64,000 bases of DNA from Rhizobium sp. 9140 (GCF_900067135.1 NZ_FJUR01000001.1:124001-188000), one strand, 5' to 3'. Shown: positions 25,167 to 35,111, counted from the first letter of the stretch. Notes: generated by a model not told the origin, from the sequence alone. Made by a program: numbers and translations.

Positions 25167-26258
25167 ATGAACATGACCGTCACGCCCCTCCCCGCCGACC
25201 ACCCCAAGGTGGCCTTTGGAAAAGTCGGCGTCCTCCTGGTCAATCTCGGCACGCCCGATGGAACCGACAAGGTCTCCATGCGGCGCTACCTCAAGCAGTT
25301 CCTGAGCGACAAGCGCGTCATCGAATGGTCCCGCGTCTTCTGGTACCCGATCCTCTACGGCATCGTGCTCAACACGCGCCCCGCCAAGGTGGGCAAGGCC
25401 TATGAGACGATCTGGAACAAGGATTTGAACGAAAGCTACCTGCGCACGTACACGCGCAGCCAAAGTGAGAAGATGGCGGCAAGTCTTGCCGGCCATGACA
25501 ATGTCGTGGTCGATTGGGCCATGCGGTACGGCCAGCCCTCGATTCCCTCGCGCATGGAGGCCCTGAAGCAGGCCGGCTGCGAGAAGATCCTGCTCTTCCC
25601 GCTCTATCCCCAATACGCCGCCGCCACGACGGCGACCGTCAACGATGAGGCCTTCCGCCGGCTGCTGAAGTCCCGCTGGCAGCCGGCGCTGCGCACAGTG
25701 CCGCCCTATCACGACGATCCGGTCTATATCGAAAGTCTTGCGAACTCGATCCAAACGCATCTCGCGACGCTCGACTGGGAGCCGGAAGTGGTCCTTACCT
25801 CCTTCCACGGTATTCCCCAGTCCTACTTCAAGAAGGGCGACCCCTATCACTGCCAGTGCTACAAGACGGCGCGTCTGCTGCGCGAGCGGCTCGGCTGGTC
25901 CAAGGACAAGCTGCAGGTGACCTTCCAGTCGCGCTTCGGCCCGGAGGAGTGGCTGCAGCCCTATACGGACAAGACCGTGGAGGCGCTCGGGCAGAAGGGC
26001 ATCAAGCGGATCGCGGTGATGAACCCCGGCTTCGTGTCCGACTGTCTGGAAACGCTTGAGGAAATTGCCGTGGAGGCTGCCGAGACCTTCCACCATGCGG
26101 GCGGCGAGAAGTTCACGCATATCCCCTGCCTCAACGACAGCGACGACGGCATGCGCGTCCTCGAACACGTGGTCCGCCGCGAACTCGGCGGCTGGGTGGA
26201 TGTGACAGCACCGCAGGCCGTTTCGCTGGACCGGGTGCTGGGCGCACCGAGCATCTGA
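25167..26258 (+). CDS. hemH: Ferrochelatase
   Basis: Inserts ferrous iron into protoporphyrin IX, the last step of heme synthesis. 363 residues, usual for alphaproteobacteria. Catalytic His214 is in LTSFHGIPQSYFKKGDPYHC, and the Glu-containing stretch PGFVSDCLETLEEI follows. The N-terminal GVLLVNLGTPDG and FLSDKRVIEW are standard. Start MNMTVTPLP at 25167. It stands alone after a strong terminator. No iron-responsive box was recognised in the short upstream region. Confidence 0.97.
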   Translation: MNMTVTPLPADHPKVAFGKVGVLLVNLGTPDGTDKVSMRRYLKQFLSDKRVIEWSRVFWYPILYGIVLNTRPAKVGKAYETIWNKDLNESYLRTYTRSQSEKMAASLAGHDNVVVDWAMRYGQPSIPSRMEALKQAGCEKILLFPLYPQYAAATTATVNDEAFRRLLKSRWQPALRTVPPYHDDPVYIESLANSIQTHLATLDWEPEVVLTSFHGIPQSYFKKGDPYHCQCYKTARLLRERLGWSKDKLQVTFQSRFGPEEWLQPYTDKTVEALGQKGIKRIAVMNPGFVSDCLETLEEIAVEAAETFHHAGGEKFTHIPCLNDSDDGMRVLEHVVRRELGGWVDVTAPQAVSLDRVLGAPSI

Positions 26259-26263
26259 TCCCC

Positions 26264-26288
26264 GCCGTTCCCGCGTCGCGGGAACGGC
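26264..26288 (+). terminator. Hairpin after hemH
   Basis: An 11-bp perfect stem (26264-26274 with 26278-26288) with a 3-base loop. No T-run follows, so it may act with Rho or as an mRNA 3' end stabiliser. Confidence 0.5.
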
Positions 26289-26318
26289 AAGGTTCCGCAT
26301 TGCGCCCCGGCATGCTAA

Positions 26319-26417
26319 GCATGTCGCGCAAAAGTGCGCAGCGGTTTTGCGATAACGACATGCGTAAAAACAAAAGCTTACAGCGTACCGAGCGAATCCG
26401 AGGGATCGCGGCACGCT
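26319..26417. repeat. Rhizobial intergenic palindromic repeat
   Basis: Nested dyads: GCATGTCG (26319-26326) with CGACATGC (26356-26363), and inside it CGCAAAA with TTTTGCG. A second imperfect hairpin follows at about 26382-26417. The string with CGCAAAAGTGCGCAGCGGTT is one I recognise as recurrent in Rhizobiaceae intergenic regions. It fills the hemH-SPFH spacer. Confidence 0.6.
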
Positions 26418-26454
26418 TTAAGCCGGGGTCAATCGCTACACGGAGGAGATGATC

Positions 26455-27468
26455 TTGGGCGGATTCGACATCGTTGTGGTGGCCTTTGCGGTCCTGGTGA
26501 TCCTCGTGCTCATCGCCGGCATCAAGACGGTTCCGCAGGGCTATCGCCATACGATCGAACGCTTCGGCCGCTATACGCGCACGCTGGAGCCGGGCCTGAA
26601 CCTTATCATTCCCTTCATCGACCGCGTTGGCGCACGCATGAACGTGATGGAGCAGGTACTGGACGTGCCGACCCAGGAGGTCATCACCAAGGACAATGCC
26701 AGCTGCTCGGCCGATGCCGTCGCCTTCTATCAGGTGCTGAACGCGGCAGAGGCCGCCTATCAGGTCTCCAATCTCCAGAGCGCGATCCTCAACCTCACCA
26801 TGACCAATATCCGTTCGGTCATGGGCTCGATGGATCTCGACGAGCTTCTCTCCAATCGTGACAAGATCAACGACCAGTTGCTCCGTGTCGTGGACGAGGC
26901 TGTCGGCCCCTGGGGCATCAAGGTCACCCGCGTCGAGATCAAGGACATCCAGCCGCCGAAGGATCTGGTGGACGCCATGGCGCGCCAGATGAAGGCCGAG
27001 CGCGAAAAGCGCGCCCAGGTGCTGGAGGCCGAGGGCTCGCGCAATGCGCAGATCCTGCGGGCCGAAGGCGCCAAGCAGTCGGCGATCCTTCAGGCCGAAG
27101 GCCAGCGCGAGGCTGCATTTCGTGACGCGGAAGCCCGCGAGCGGTTAGCCGAGGCCGAGGCGAAGGCGACGCGCATGGTCTCCGAGGCGATCGCTGCCGG
27201 CGACGTGCAGGCCATCAACTACTTCGTCGCCCAGAAATACACCGAAGCCGTCGCCGCGATCGGCACTGCGCCCAATTCGAAGATCGTGCTGATGCCGATG
27301 GAAGCCTCAGCCCTCATCGGCTCGCTCGGCGGCATCGGTGCCATCGCCCGCGAAGTCTTCGGCGACGCCGCGACGGCGCCGGAACGTCCGCGCGGCCCGA
27401 CGCGATCCGTTCCGCCAAGCACACCGAACACCCCCTCGCCCTTCGCCCCGCCGCGGACCGGCGTCTGA
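26455..27468 (+). CDS. SPFH/band-7 (stomatin, QmcA-like) membrane protein
   Basis: About 337 residues. One N-terminal membrane segment ([18 protein letters not shown]) is followed by the band-7 domain (about 25-200: [29 protein letters not shown]), then a charged, Ala/Glu-rich coiled coil ([20 protein letters not shown]) and a Pro-rich tail. Such proteins form large membrane-microdomain rings. GGAGG at 26442-26446 is too near the ATG at 26449 but well spaced for TTG at 26455, which also gives the N-terminus MGGFDIVVV seen in relatives. It is coupled to the NfeD gene (TGATG), the usual SPFH-NfeD pairing. Confidence 0.9.
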   Translation: MGGFDIVVVAFAVLVILVLIAGIKTVPQGYRHTIERFGRYTRTLEPGLNLIIPFIDRVGARMNVMEQVLDVPTQEVITKDNASCSADAVAFYQVLNAAEAAYQVSNLQSAILNLTMTNIRSVMGSMDLDELLSNRDKINDQLLRVVDEAVGPWGIKVTRVEIKDIQPPKDLVDAMARQMKAEREKRAQVLEAEGSRNAQILRAEGAKQSAILQAEGQREAAFRDAEARERLAEAEAKATRMVSEAIAAGDVQAINYFVAQKYTEAVAAIGTAPNSKIVLMPMEASALIGSLGGIGAIAREVFGDAATAPERPRGPTRSVPPSTPNTPSPFAPPRTGV

Positions 27469-27935
27469 TGGTCGCGCGCGTCATCGAGGAGCTCGGCCCT
27501 TGGGCCTGGTGGGTTCTCGGCCTCGTCCTCCTCGCGGCCGAAATCCTCGTTCCCGGCGTCTTTCTCGTCTGGATCGGCATGGCGGCGATCGTCACCGGAG
27601 CGCTGGCGCTGATCTTCTGGAACGCGGACGTCTTCGGCTGGCATGTGCAGCTACCCCTGTTCGCCATCCTCTCCGTCGTCGCCGTGCTCGTCGGCCGCCG
27701 CCTGCTGGCGCGCTTCGATCATGCCTCCGACACGCCGATGCTGAACCAGCGCGGCCGCAGCCTGATCGGGCGTACCGCCATTCTCGAGGAACCGATCGCC
27801 GAAGGACGCGGCCGCGTTCGTCTCGGCGATACGACATGGCCCGTCAGCGGCCCCGACCTGCCGACCGGCGCGCGCGTCCGCGTCCTGTCCGCAGATGGCC
27901 AGCGGCTTCTCGTGGAAGAAGCCCCAGCCGCCTGA
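27468..27935 (+). CDS. NfeD-family membrane protein
   Basis: A protein of 155 residues. Three hydrophobic segments in the first 75 residues (WAWWVLGLVLLAAEILVPGVFLVWIGMAAIV and beyond) are followed by a small beta-barrel OB-like NfeD domain (LNQRGRSLIGRTAILEEPIAEG, VRLGDTTWPVSGPDLPTG). It lacks the protease domain of long NfeD proteins, so it is the short form that partners stomatins. The ATG overlaps the upstream stop by one base. Confidence 0.92.
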   Translation: MVARVIEELGPWAWWVLGLVLLAAEILVPGVFLVWIGMAAIVTGALALIFWNADVFGWHVQLPLFAILSVVAVLVGRRLLARFDHASDTPMLNQRGRSLIGRTAILEEPIAEGRGRVRLGDTTWPVSGPDLPTGARVRVLSADGQRLLVEEAPAA

Positions 27936-28032
27936 GCCGAAAGCTTCAGCGAGGACGCCTTCAGATAAGGATTGGTTAACCACAAGCGTTTACGATTGCG
28001 AAACAATTGCTTCGAGCTTGCGGACCCGGCCC

Positions 28033-29553
28033 ATGGCGCCTTCTCACCTCCCGGACACTGATGCGCGTGGCCTCCGGCCCGCTCGTGCTGCCATGGTCCT
28101 TTTGCTTCTCTCCGTCTGCCTCACACAGCTTGCTCTGCCCGGCACCGCCCGGGCGCAAGCGGTGGAGGATGACGCAGGCGATACCGACCTTGCAGGACCG
28201 CAGGATCCGACCTCGGCAACACTCAGCCCTCAGGCGGCCGGCGCGGCCGCAGCCGCCGTGCCCACGACGGGCGGCATCACGACGGCGGCCAGTGACGCCG
28301 ATATCACCGGCGCCATCGGCGATGATGCCGTGGTCGATGGCGGGCTGTTGCGCGATCAGGACCTGATCCGGTCCAACTTGCGGGAAAGCAGCGTGGATGG
28401 GCTGAAATCGGCACTTGCGGACGATGACGACGTACCCGGCATTCCGCTCGGCACCTTCACCCTCAAGCCCTCGATCGGGCAGACGCTGAACTCGGAAACG
28501 ACACGCAGCGGCGAAAACCGCGAGCGGCGCACCTACACCGAAACGGGCCTCAAGGGCACGCTGACCTCCGACTGGTCCCGCCACCAACTGAGCATCACCG
28601 GCGAGGGCTACTGGCAGCGCAATCTCTCCGGCACCGGCGAAACCAAGCCGCGAGCCGACATCGACGGCGCCTTTCGCCTCGATATCAGCCGCGACACCAT
28701 CGCCACGCTGCGTGCCGGCTACAGCTTCGACCGCGAGGATGCGACCGACCCGAACGCGATCAACGGCGCAGAAACGCAAGCCGGCGTGAACCAGTATTCT
28801 CTTGGTGCGGGAATCGAGCATGATTTCGGCATTCTGCGCGGCTCGGCCAAGGTCGATGTCAACCGCCTGACCTATTCCGATGTCGATCTCTCCGATGGCA
28901 CCACACTGTCGCAGACGGACCGCAACCGCGATGTCGGCACGCTGACGACACGCATCGGCTATGAACTGTCGCCGGCCCTCATCCCGTTCCTCGAAGCCTC
29001 CATCGGCCGTGGCGTCTATGAGCTGCGCTCGGACAGCCTGGGTTACAGCCGATCCTACAAAACCTATTCCGGCCGCGCCGGGGTGGAAGCCGATCTCGGC
29101 GAGAAGCTGAAGGGCGAGCTGGCGCTGGGCTACAACACCTACCGCTTCGACGACGCGCGGCTGAAGAACCTGAACGGCGCCACCATCGACGGCCTCATCA
29201 ACTGGTCGCCGCAACGCGGAACGGATGTCTCGACCGGCCTCTCCACGACGCTGGAGCCCTCCACAACCTCGGGCGAAAGTGGCGCGCTCGCCTATACGCT
29301 GTCGAGCCGCGTCACACACGAGCTGCGCTCGGCGCTCGTGGCGCGGCTCTCCAACAGCCTGACATTCCGCAACTATCCCTCCGGCAGCGCCTCGTCGGAC
29401 ACAAAGGTCTGGCTGACCGGCGCCGGCCTGACCTACGACATCAACCGCTATCTCGCTTTGACCGGCGATGTCAGCTATGAGCGGACGACCCCCGATCGCG
29501 GCGAAGCGACCTCGGTCGCCCGGATCGGGGTTGGCCTGACGCTACGGCGCTGA
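28033..29553 (+). CDS. Outer-membrane beta-barrel protein
   Basis: About 506 residues. A hydrophobic signal (MVLLLLSVCLTQLALPGTARAQA) is followed by a region of about 110 residues rich in Ala, Asp and Thr. Then come alternating amphipathic strands (LSITGEGYWQRNL, IATLRAGYSFDRED, VGTLTTRIGYELS, LALTGDVSYERTT) that end in RIGVGLTLRR. This is the pattern of the outer-membrane beta-barrel family BBP2_2. The final residue is Arg rather than Phe or Trp, as is common in these rhizobial proteins. The start at 28033 precedes the signal segment; the frame is open upstream to 27895. Function unknown. Confidence 0.82.
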   Translation: MAPSHLPDTDARGLRPARAAMVLLLLSVCLTQLALPGTARAQAVEDDAGDTDLAGPQDPTSATLSPQAAGAAAAAVPTTGGITTAASDADITGAIGDDAVVDGGLLRDQDLIRSNLRESSVDGLKSALADDDDVPGIPLGTFTLKPSIGQTLNSETTRSGENRERRTYTETGLKGTLTSDWSRHQLSITGEGYWQRNLSGTGETKPRADIDGAFRLDISRDTIATLRAGYSFDREDATDPNAINGAETQAGVNQYSLGAGIEHDFGILRGSAKVDVNRLTYSDVDLSDGTTLSQTDRNRDVGTLTTRIGYELSPALIPFLEASIGRGVYELRSDSLGYSRSYKTYSGRAGVEADLGEKLKGELALGYNTYRFDDARLKNLNGATIDGLINWSPQRGTDVSTGLSTTLEPSTTSGESGALAYTLSSRVTHELRSALVARLSNSLTFRNYPSGSASSDTKVWLTGAGLTYDINRYLALTGDVSYERTTPDRGEATSVARIGVGLTLRR

Positions 29554-29590
29554 GCAAAGGCACCGTCGCGAACATATCGGTCCCGAAACG

Positions 29591-29625
29591 AAAAAAGCCG
29601 CGCTGCAAATGCAACGCGGCTCTCT
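29591..29625. terminator. Bidirectional terminator (beta-barrel gene / galU)
   Basis: The stem AGCCGCGCTGC / GCAACGCGGCT (29596-29606 with 29611-29621, one mismatch) has an AAAT loop. A run of A before it gives a T-run on the minus strand for galU. Confidence 0.8.
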
Positions 29626-29642
29626 TGTTCGGTATCGATCGA

Positions 29643-30527
29643 TCAGCGGGCGAGAAGGGCCTTGAGGGGGCCTTCGACCGAGCCGCGGATATCGTCGCGC
29701 GACAGCGCAAAAGCGACGTTGGCGAGGATGAAGCCATCCTTGGCGCCGCAATCGTAGGTCTCACCGCGGAAAACGTAACCCGCGAAATCCTGGCTCTTCA
29801 GCAGCTTCAGCATGCCGTCGGTCAGCTGGATCTCGTTGCCGGCGCCCCGCTCCTGCGTTTCCAGGATATTGAAGATCTCCGGCTGCAGGATGTAGCGGCC
29901 GTTGATGAAATAGTTGGATGGGGCTGTGCCTGCGGCCGGCTTCTCGACCATGGCATTGATGGCAAAGCCCTCGCCGATCGTCTCGCCGACGCCGACGATG
30001 CCGTACTTGTGGGCCACTTCCGGCGCACATTCCTCGACGGCGAGCACGTTGCCGCCGCTCTGCTCGTACAGCTCGACCATGCCCTTGAGGCAGCCTTTTT
30101 CGCCGCGCATGATCATGTCGGGCAGGAGAACCGCGAAGGGTTCATCACCGACGATATCGCGGGCGCACCACACGGCGTGGCCGAGGCCAAGCGGCGCCTG
30201 CTGGCGGGTGAAGCTGGCCATCCCGGCCTTCGGCAGAATGTCGGCGAGCAGCGTCAGTTCGGCGGTCTTGTTGCGCTCGCGCAGCGTCTGCTCAAGCTCT
30301 GTCTGAATGTCGAAATAGTCTTCGATGACGCCCTTGCCGCGACCGGTCACGAAGATCAGGTGTTCGATACCGGCTTCGATCGCCTCATCGACGACGTACT
30401 GGATGACAGGCTTGTCGACGACCGTCAGCATTTCCTTCGGGACAGCCTTGGTGGCGGGCAGAAAACGCGTGCCGAGGCCGGCAACAGGAAAGACGGCCTT
30501 GCGGACCTTACGCTTCTCACTCATCAA
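29643..30527 (-). CDS. galU: UTP-glucose-1-phosphate uridylyltransferase
   Basis: Makes UDP-glucose for exopolysaccharide, LPS, cyclic glucan and trehalose synthesis. 294 residues. The nucleotide-binding motif [19 protein letters not shown] is near the N-terminus. [67 protein letters not shown] and [16 protein letters not shown] follow in order. Stand-alone gene with its own terminator. Confidence 0.96.
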   Translation of the reverse strand: MMSEKRKVRKAVFPVAGLGTRFLPATKAVPKEMLTVVDKPVIQYVVDEAIEAGIEHLIFVTGRGKGVIEDYFDIQTELEQTLRERNKTAELTLLADILPKAGMASFTRQQAPLGLGHAVWCARDIVGDEPFAVLLPDMIMRGEKGCLKGMVELYEQSGGNVLAVEECAPEVAHKYGIVGVGETIGEGFAINAMVEKPAAGTAPSNYFINGRYILQPEIFNILETQERGAGNEIQLTDGMLKLLKSQDFAGYVFRGETYDCGAKDGFILANVAFALSRDDIRGSVEGPLKALLAR

Positions 30528-31101
30528 TATCTCCAGTTCTCAGTCATTCTTAAAAAGGACGGTGGAGATCAACGAGCGCTGATCCACCGTGGCGTGATGT
30601 CGTCTTACCGGAAACCGGCTTAAAATGAACGTCGATCCCGATGTTCTCGTTCGTAGCAACTCCGTTTCCACGCAATTGCGACGCACCTCTCCCCCAAGCC
30701 CGGCGACGGATGACATGGATCTATCCGACTTCCCCGCAGTTTCCAGAGCGTCCACGTCCCGCCCCCAAAAGTCGGCCCGAAAGGAGTGCCGGGCATGCAC
30801 CGCCTAGATGCACGACCCCGGGTGAATGCCCGGTGAACATGCAGCATGCGCGTCACAAGAACGTGAACGTATCTAAGGGTAAGAGGCTATTTTTTCCCTA
30901 AGGAAGACGCAAGTCCTTCGGCATGGTAAAGAACTTGTTGACCTCATTTCGATACTCTTCCTCAAACCGGCCCTCACAGCAGAGCCGGCACTCGTCGGAT
31001 CCGTCACCGGCAGCGCAAGATGGGACGGTTCTGGAATGGTACAGTGATGTCTCGCCCGTCGCCCCGACGCGCGAGACCGAGATTACGGAAACGACAGACC
31101 G
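30528..31101. other. Spacer galU / lytic transglycosylase, 574 bp
   Basis: No credible gene. It holds divergent upstream regions. A small dyad CCGGG-TGAATG-CCCGG lies at about 30819-30834, and an A/T-rich stretch (TATTTTTTCCC) near 30890. Open frames here are short and lack family features. Confidence 0.4.
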
Positions 31102-32322
31102 ATGAACAGCAACAGTCTGCCCCTTCGCCGCCGCCTCCGCGCCGCCTTTGTTGCCGCCGCCGCGTTCCTCGCCACCACGCCTGCTTTCGCCGATGCCGGC
31201 TTCCAGACATGGATCAACGGCTTCTATCCCACGGCCGCCAAAGCGGGCATCTCCGAGAGCACCTATCGCAAGGCCTTTGCCGGCGTGAAGACGCCCGACG
31301 AGACCGTGATCGAGAAGGCCAATTACCAGCCGGAATTCAAGCACAAGATCTGGGAATATATCGACAGCCGCGTGAACCCCTACACGCAGAAGGTCGGCCA
31401 GGAAATGTCGGTGAAGCACCGCCGCACGCTGGATGCGATCGAGAAGCATTTCGGCGTCGATCGAAACGTGCTGCTCGCCATCTGGTCGATGGAGTCCAAC
31501 TACGGCGCCGTGCTGGAGAAGGACGATCGGCTGCATTACGTGCCGCGAGCGCTGGCGACCCTTGCCTATGCCGATCCGAAGCGGGCGAAATTCGCCAAGA
31601 CACAGCTGATCGCCGCGCTGAAGATCCTGCAGTCGGGCGATGTGAGCCCACGCGAACTCAACGGCTCCTGGGCCGGCGCCATGGGCCACACGCAGTTCAT
31701 TCCCACGAGCTACCTCCTCTACGCGATCGATGCGGACGGCAACGGGCACCGCGATATCTGGAACTCGATCCCCGATGCGCTGGCGACCGCCGCGAACCTT
31801 CTGAAGAAGAACGGCTGGCAACCGGGCATGACCTGGGGCTACGAGACGGCGGTGCCCGCCGGCGGCTCCGACCTCCAGGGCCAGACGAAGACGCTGAAGC
31901 AGTGGACGGCCCTCGGCTTCACCCGTCCGAACGGCAAGGGATTCCGCGACGGCAGCATTCGCGCCACGCTGAAGATGCCGGGCGGCAGCGGCAGCCCGGG
32001 CTTCCTGATGACCAAGAATTTTTCCGTCATCAAGCGCTACAACGCCTCCGACTCCTACGCGCTCGGCGTCGGTCTTCTTGCCGACGAAATTGCCGGCTAT
32101 GGCGGTATGCAGCAGGCCTGGAGCCGGCCGGACGGCACGCTGGACGTCAAGCAGAAGTTCGAACTGCAGTCGCGCCTCAAGGAACTCGGCTATTACGACG
32201 GAGAGGTCGATGGCAATTTCGGCTCCGGCTCGAAAGCTGCGATCCAGGCCTTCCAGAACCGCAAGGGCATGACCCCGGACGGCCAGCCGACGCAGAACCT
32301 TCTCCGCGCCCTGCGGGATTGA
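31102..32322 (+). CDS. Lytic murein transglycosylase (MltB family) with peptidoglycan-binding domain
   Basis: A protein of 406 residues. The signal peptide ends at AFA (30). The SLT_2/MltB domain (about 32-330) has catalytic Glu131 in LAIWSMESNYGAV, and GSWAGAMGHTQFIPTSYLLYAID. A PG_binding_1 domain (about 345-405: LQSRLKELGYYDGEVDGNFGSGSKAAIQAFQ) forms the C-terminus. It cleaves the glycan strand in the periplasm to leave 1,6-anhydro-muramic acid. No lipobox, so soluble rather than membrane-anchored. Confidence 0.94.
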   Translation: MNSNSLPLRRRLRAAFVAAAAFLATTPAFADAGFQTWINGFYPTAAKAGISESTYRKAFAGVKTPDETVIEKANYQPEFKHKIWEYIDSRVNPYTQKVGQEMSVKHRRTLDAIEKHFGVDRNVLLAIWSMESNYGAVLEKDDRLHYVPRALATLAYADPKRAKFAKTQLIAALKILQSGDVSPRELNGSWAGAMGHTQFIPTSYLLYAIDADGNGHRDIWNSIPDALATAANLLKKNGWQPGMTWGYETAVPAGGSDLQGQTKTLKQWTALGFTRPNGKGFRDGSIRATLKMPGGSGSPGFLMTKNFSVIKRYNASDSYALGVGLLADEIAGYGGMQQAWSRPDGTLDVKQKFELQSRLKELGYYDGEVDGNFGSGSKAAIQAFQNRKGMTPDGQPTQNLLRALRD

Positions 32323-32433
32323 TCGGCGACACCGGGCAACCAGGCCGTTTTCGGGCACAGAATCCGGAACGGGCAAGCCATCGTCCGATGGTCTGGTGGA
32401 AATGAAGAGGACCGGGCAGGACGCCCGGCCGGA

Positions 32434-33858
32434 ATGCAGATGTCGATGCCCCGAGCCGAGATGCCCAAAGCGGTGACACCACGCGCTGATCAGAGCAAAG
32501 TCTCGCCGCAACCGTCGCGGCGTGCTCGTCTGCGCCGGCTTGCGGCCTTCATTCTCGCCATCGTCATCGCTCTGCCGGCCGTCGCCTTCCTCCCGCCCGT
32601 CAGCCGCGCCGAGGCGCAGGAGCGACGCACAATCCTTGATATGTTCTTTGGACGACCGCGCCAGCAGCAGCGCGTCTATGAGGATTATGGCGACGGCGGG
32701 AATATCAACCGCGAGGCGCCGCCGCCGGTGCGGCGTCAGCCGAAGCCGCAGCGGGCGAAACCCCGTCCCGCCCCTGTCGAGACGCCGGCACCCGAAATCG
32801 TGGCAAAGCAGGCGGATGCCAAGACCGTGCTTGTCGTCGGCGACTTCATCGCCGGCAGCCTCAGTGACGGGCTGCAAACCGCCTTTGCCGACAGCCCGGG
32901 CATCGTGGTCGAGAACCGGAGCGAAGGCTCCTCCGGCATGGTGCGCGACGACTATTTCGACTGGCCCAACATGCTCCCCGTCTATGCCGATGACGTGAAG
33001 CCGGCCCTCATCGTCGTCAGCTTCGGCGCTAACGACCGACAGCAGATGAAGATCGGTGCGGTGCGGGAAAAATACCGCACGGATGCCTGGATGGCCGAGT
33101 ACACACAGCGCGTCGCAGCGTTTGCAGCCCTTGCCCGCAGCCGCAACGTGCCGCTTCTCTGGGTCGGCATGCCGTCGTTCCAGTCACCCGCGATGACGGC
33201 GGACATGGTGACGTTCAACGGCATCTTCCGCACCGAAGCCGAGAAGGTCGGTGGGCAGTTCATTGATATCTGGGATGGTTTCGTCGATGAGCAGGGCAAG
33301 TTCGTGACGACGGGCTCCGACATCAATGGCCAGCAGGTGCGCCTGCGCGGTGCCGACGGCATCAACCTGACGCCGGCCGGCAAACGCAAGCTCGCCTTCT
33401 ACGTGGAAAAGGACATCCGCCGCCTTCTGGGCGAGACGGCAGCGCCCGGTAGCGACATTCCCGATCCGAGCGACATGAAGGACTTGGTGGTAACGGCCCC
33501 GACCAGCGAGACCATCATCAAGACCCAGCCGATCAGCCTTGTCGATCCCGACCTCGACGGCGCGTCCGCCCTGCTGGACGGCGCCAGCCTGCCGGCAAGT
33601 ACCGGGCGCAGCGCGCGGGACCTGCTGATCGAGAAAGGCGAAGCCCCGCCCGCCCCGTTCGGCCGGGTTGACGATTTTCGGCTTGTGAAGACGGTGCTGG
33701 CGCCGCCGGCCGTGACACCGGAGACAGCCTCATCGGCGGCAGGCTCATCTCTAGGCAATGCCGATCCATCACCATCGAAGGCCGCAGCCCCGCCAAAGAC
33801 CGGAACTGGCCCCCGGCTGGGGGCCGCACCGCCGTGGCAGGTCGTCCCGCTGCGATAG
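32434..33858 (+). CDS. DUF459 SGNH-like exported protein
   Basis: A protein of 474 residues. A hydrophobic segment (about 36-58) acts as signal or anchor, then comes a Pro/Arg-rich linker (95-125), a DUF459/SGNH-like domain (about 128-325) and a disordered Ala/Pro tail. The domain keeps GAND (198-201), but the usual GDS nucleophile reads GDF (136-138) and the usual DGxH reads DGIN (308-311). If these are the true blocks, the Ser and His of the SGNH triad are absent. Starts at 32434, 32440 and 32446 are all possible. It may share transcription with the transglycosylase. Confidence 0.85.
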   Translation: MQMSMPRAEMPKAVTPRADQSKVSPQPSRRARLRRLAAFILAIVIALPAVAFLPPVSRAEAQERRTILDMFFGRPRQQQRVYEDYGDGGNINREAPPPVRRQPKPQRAKPRPAPVETPAPEIVAKQADAKTVLVVGDFIAGSLSDGLQTAFADSPGIVVENRSEGSSGMVRDDYFDWPNMLPVYADDVKPALIVVSFGANDRQQMKIGAVREKYRTDAWMAEYTQRVAAFAALARSRNVPLLWVGMPSFQSPAMTADMVTFNGIFRTEAEKVGGQFIDIWDGFVDEQGKFVTTGSDINGQQVRLRGADGINLTPAGKRKLAFYVEKDIRRLLGETAAPGSDIPDPSDMKDLVVTAPTSETIIKTQPISLVDPDLDGASALLDGASLPASTGRSARDLLIEKGEAPPAPFGRVDDFRLVKTVLAPPAVTPETASSAAGSSLGNADPSPSKAAAPPKTGTGPRLGAAPPWQVVPLR

Positions 33859-33902
33859 GCTCAGAGCGGGCGCCCTGACTTTTCCAAAGAGTGTTTTAAC
33901 GC

Positions 33903-33942
33903 AATTCCGGACGCAAAATGGCTGCGCACTTTTGCTGGAATT
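33903..33942. repeat. Rhizobial intergenic palindrome
   Basis: A nested dyad: AATTCC (33903-33908) with GGAATT (33937-33942), and GCAAAA (33913-33918) with TTTTGC (33930-33935). It resembles a sequence recurrent in Rhizobiaceae spacers and lies between convergent genes, where it may also stop transcription. Confidence 0.55.
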
Positions 33943-33945
33943 TCT

Positions 33946-34557
33946 CTAGGCGGCCTTGAGCGTGGCGACTGTCTCGAGTGCCGCCTTGGTCGCTGCTTCG
34001 CGTGGCTCGGCACCGAGCGCCAGGCCTTCAGCCACGATGACCTCGGGATGGGTCACGCCGATGAAGGCGAGAACCGACCGCAGGTAAGTCTCGGCATGTT
34101 CGAAGGGCTGCGACGGCATGCCCGGACCATAGAGGCCACCACGCGCGACCGTCAGGATGACGCGCTTGCCGCCCGCCAGACCCTCCGGACCGGTTTCGGT
34201 GTAACGGAACGTCTTGCCGGCCACGCAGATCCGGTCCACCCAGCTTTTCAACTGGCTCGAAATTCCAAAATTGTAGAGCGCCACGCCGATGACGACGATG
34301 TCGGCCGCAAGAAACGCGTCCAGCACCTTTCCGCCCAGTGCCAGATCTTCCTGAAGCGCCTGATCGTGCTGCACGTCGTCGCTCTGGCCGGCGAGGTAGC
34401 GGCCGGTGAGATGGGCGATCGGCTCGGCGACGAGGTCGTGATAGGTGATTTCGATTGCGGGGTTCTCTGCCGTGAGACGCTCGACCGCAGCCTTGGACAG
34501 CGCGCGGCTGACCGAATGGTCGCCAAGAATGCTGGAGTCGAGGTGAAGAAGCTTCAT
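33946..34557 (-). CDS. azoR: FMN-dependent NADH:quinone/azo oxidoreductase
   Basis: A flavodoxin-like reductase of 203 residues that reduces quinones and azo compounds with NADH. Motifs: MKLLHLDSSILGDHSVSRALS (phosphate-binding SxxxSxS type), ADIVVIGVALYNFGISSQLKSWVDRI and ILTVARGGLYGP. It is divergent from an HxlR-type regulator, the usual arrangement in which a redox- or electrophile-sensing HxlR protein controls the reductase. Confidence 0.93.
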   Translation of the reverse strand: MKLLHLDSSILGDHSVSRALSKAAVERLTAENPAIEITYHDLVAEPIAHLTGRYLAGQSDDVQHDQALQEDLALGGKVLDAFLAADIVVIGVALYNFGISSQLKSWVDRICVAGKTFRYTETGPEGLAGGKRVILTVARGGLYGPGMPSQPFEHAETYLRSVLAFIGVTHPEVIVAEGLALGAEPREAATKAALETVATLKAA

Positions 34558-34716
34558 GTGTCTATCCTTTGTGTACCATGTGCAGGTCGTTCGAATGCGG
34601 TCCGCATGAAAAGCCGACGCCCCGCTGCGTTACCGGGTGCGTCGCGTTTTTGAGTTACTTTTCCATACCGAGGCACTATGAATGACGTTGAGGAGCGCGC
34701 GCAAGGAGGCACATTC

Positions 34717-35106
34717 ATGACACCTACAAATATGGACATGACGCTGGAGACGCTGCACGAAACCCATGACTGCCGTATGGCCAGCGCCCTCCTCTCCCGG
34801 ATCGGCGACAAATGGTCGGTGCTCGTGGTGATGCTGCTGGCGCCGGAGCCGAAGCGGTTCAACGCGCTGAAGCGCGCGCTCGGGAGCATTTCCCAGCGCA
34901 TGCTGACGCTGACGCTGCGCAACCTGGAGCGGGACGGGCTGGTGACGCGGACGATCTATCCGACCATTCCGCCGAAGGTGGAATATGCCCTGACCGATCT
35001 CGGCCAGTCGCTGCGCGAGCCCGTGCAGGCGCTCGGCAACTGGGCGTTCGAGCATCAGGAGCAGATCGATCAGGCGCGGCTGGCTTACGACCGGCGACAG
35101 GCCTGA
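34717..35106 (+). CDS. HxlR-family transcriptional regulator
   Basis: A winged-helix regulator of 129 residues (DUF24/HxlR): [57 protein letters not shown] and [13 protein letters not shown] Cys in HDCRMAS near the N-terminus is at the place where many HxlR proteins sense oxidants or electrophiles. AAGGAGG eight bases before ATG 34717 decides the start; the upstream ATG at 34678 is less good. It probably controls azoR across the 159-bp divergent spacer. Confidence 0.93.
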   Translation: MTPTNMDMTLETLHETHDCRMASALLSRIGDKWSVLVVMLLAPEPKRFNALKRALGSISQRMLTLTLRNLERDGLVTRTIYPTIPPKVEYALTDLGQSLREPVQALGNWAFEHQEQIDQARLAYDRRQA

Positions 35107-35111
35107 GGGCC

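Noticed and set aside
30898..32877. Minus-strand frame of 659 codons opposite the lytic transglycosylase
   Set aside because: Antisense to a complete gene with signal peptide and catalytic Glu; GC-rich DNA keeps such frames open.
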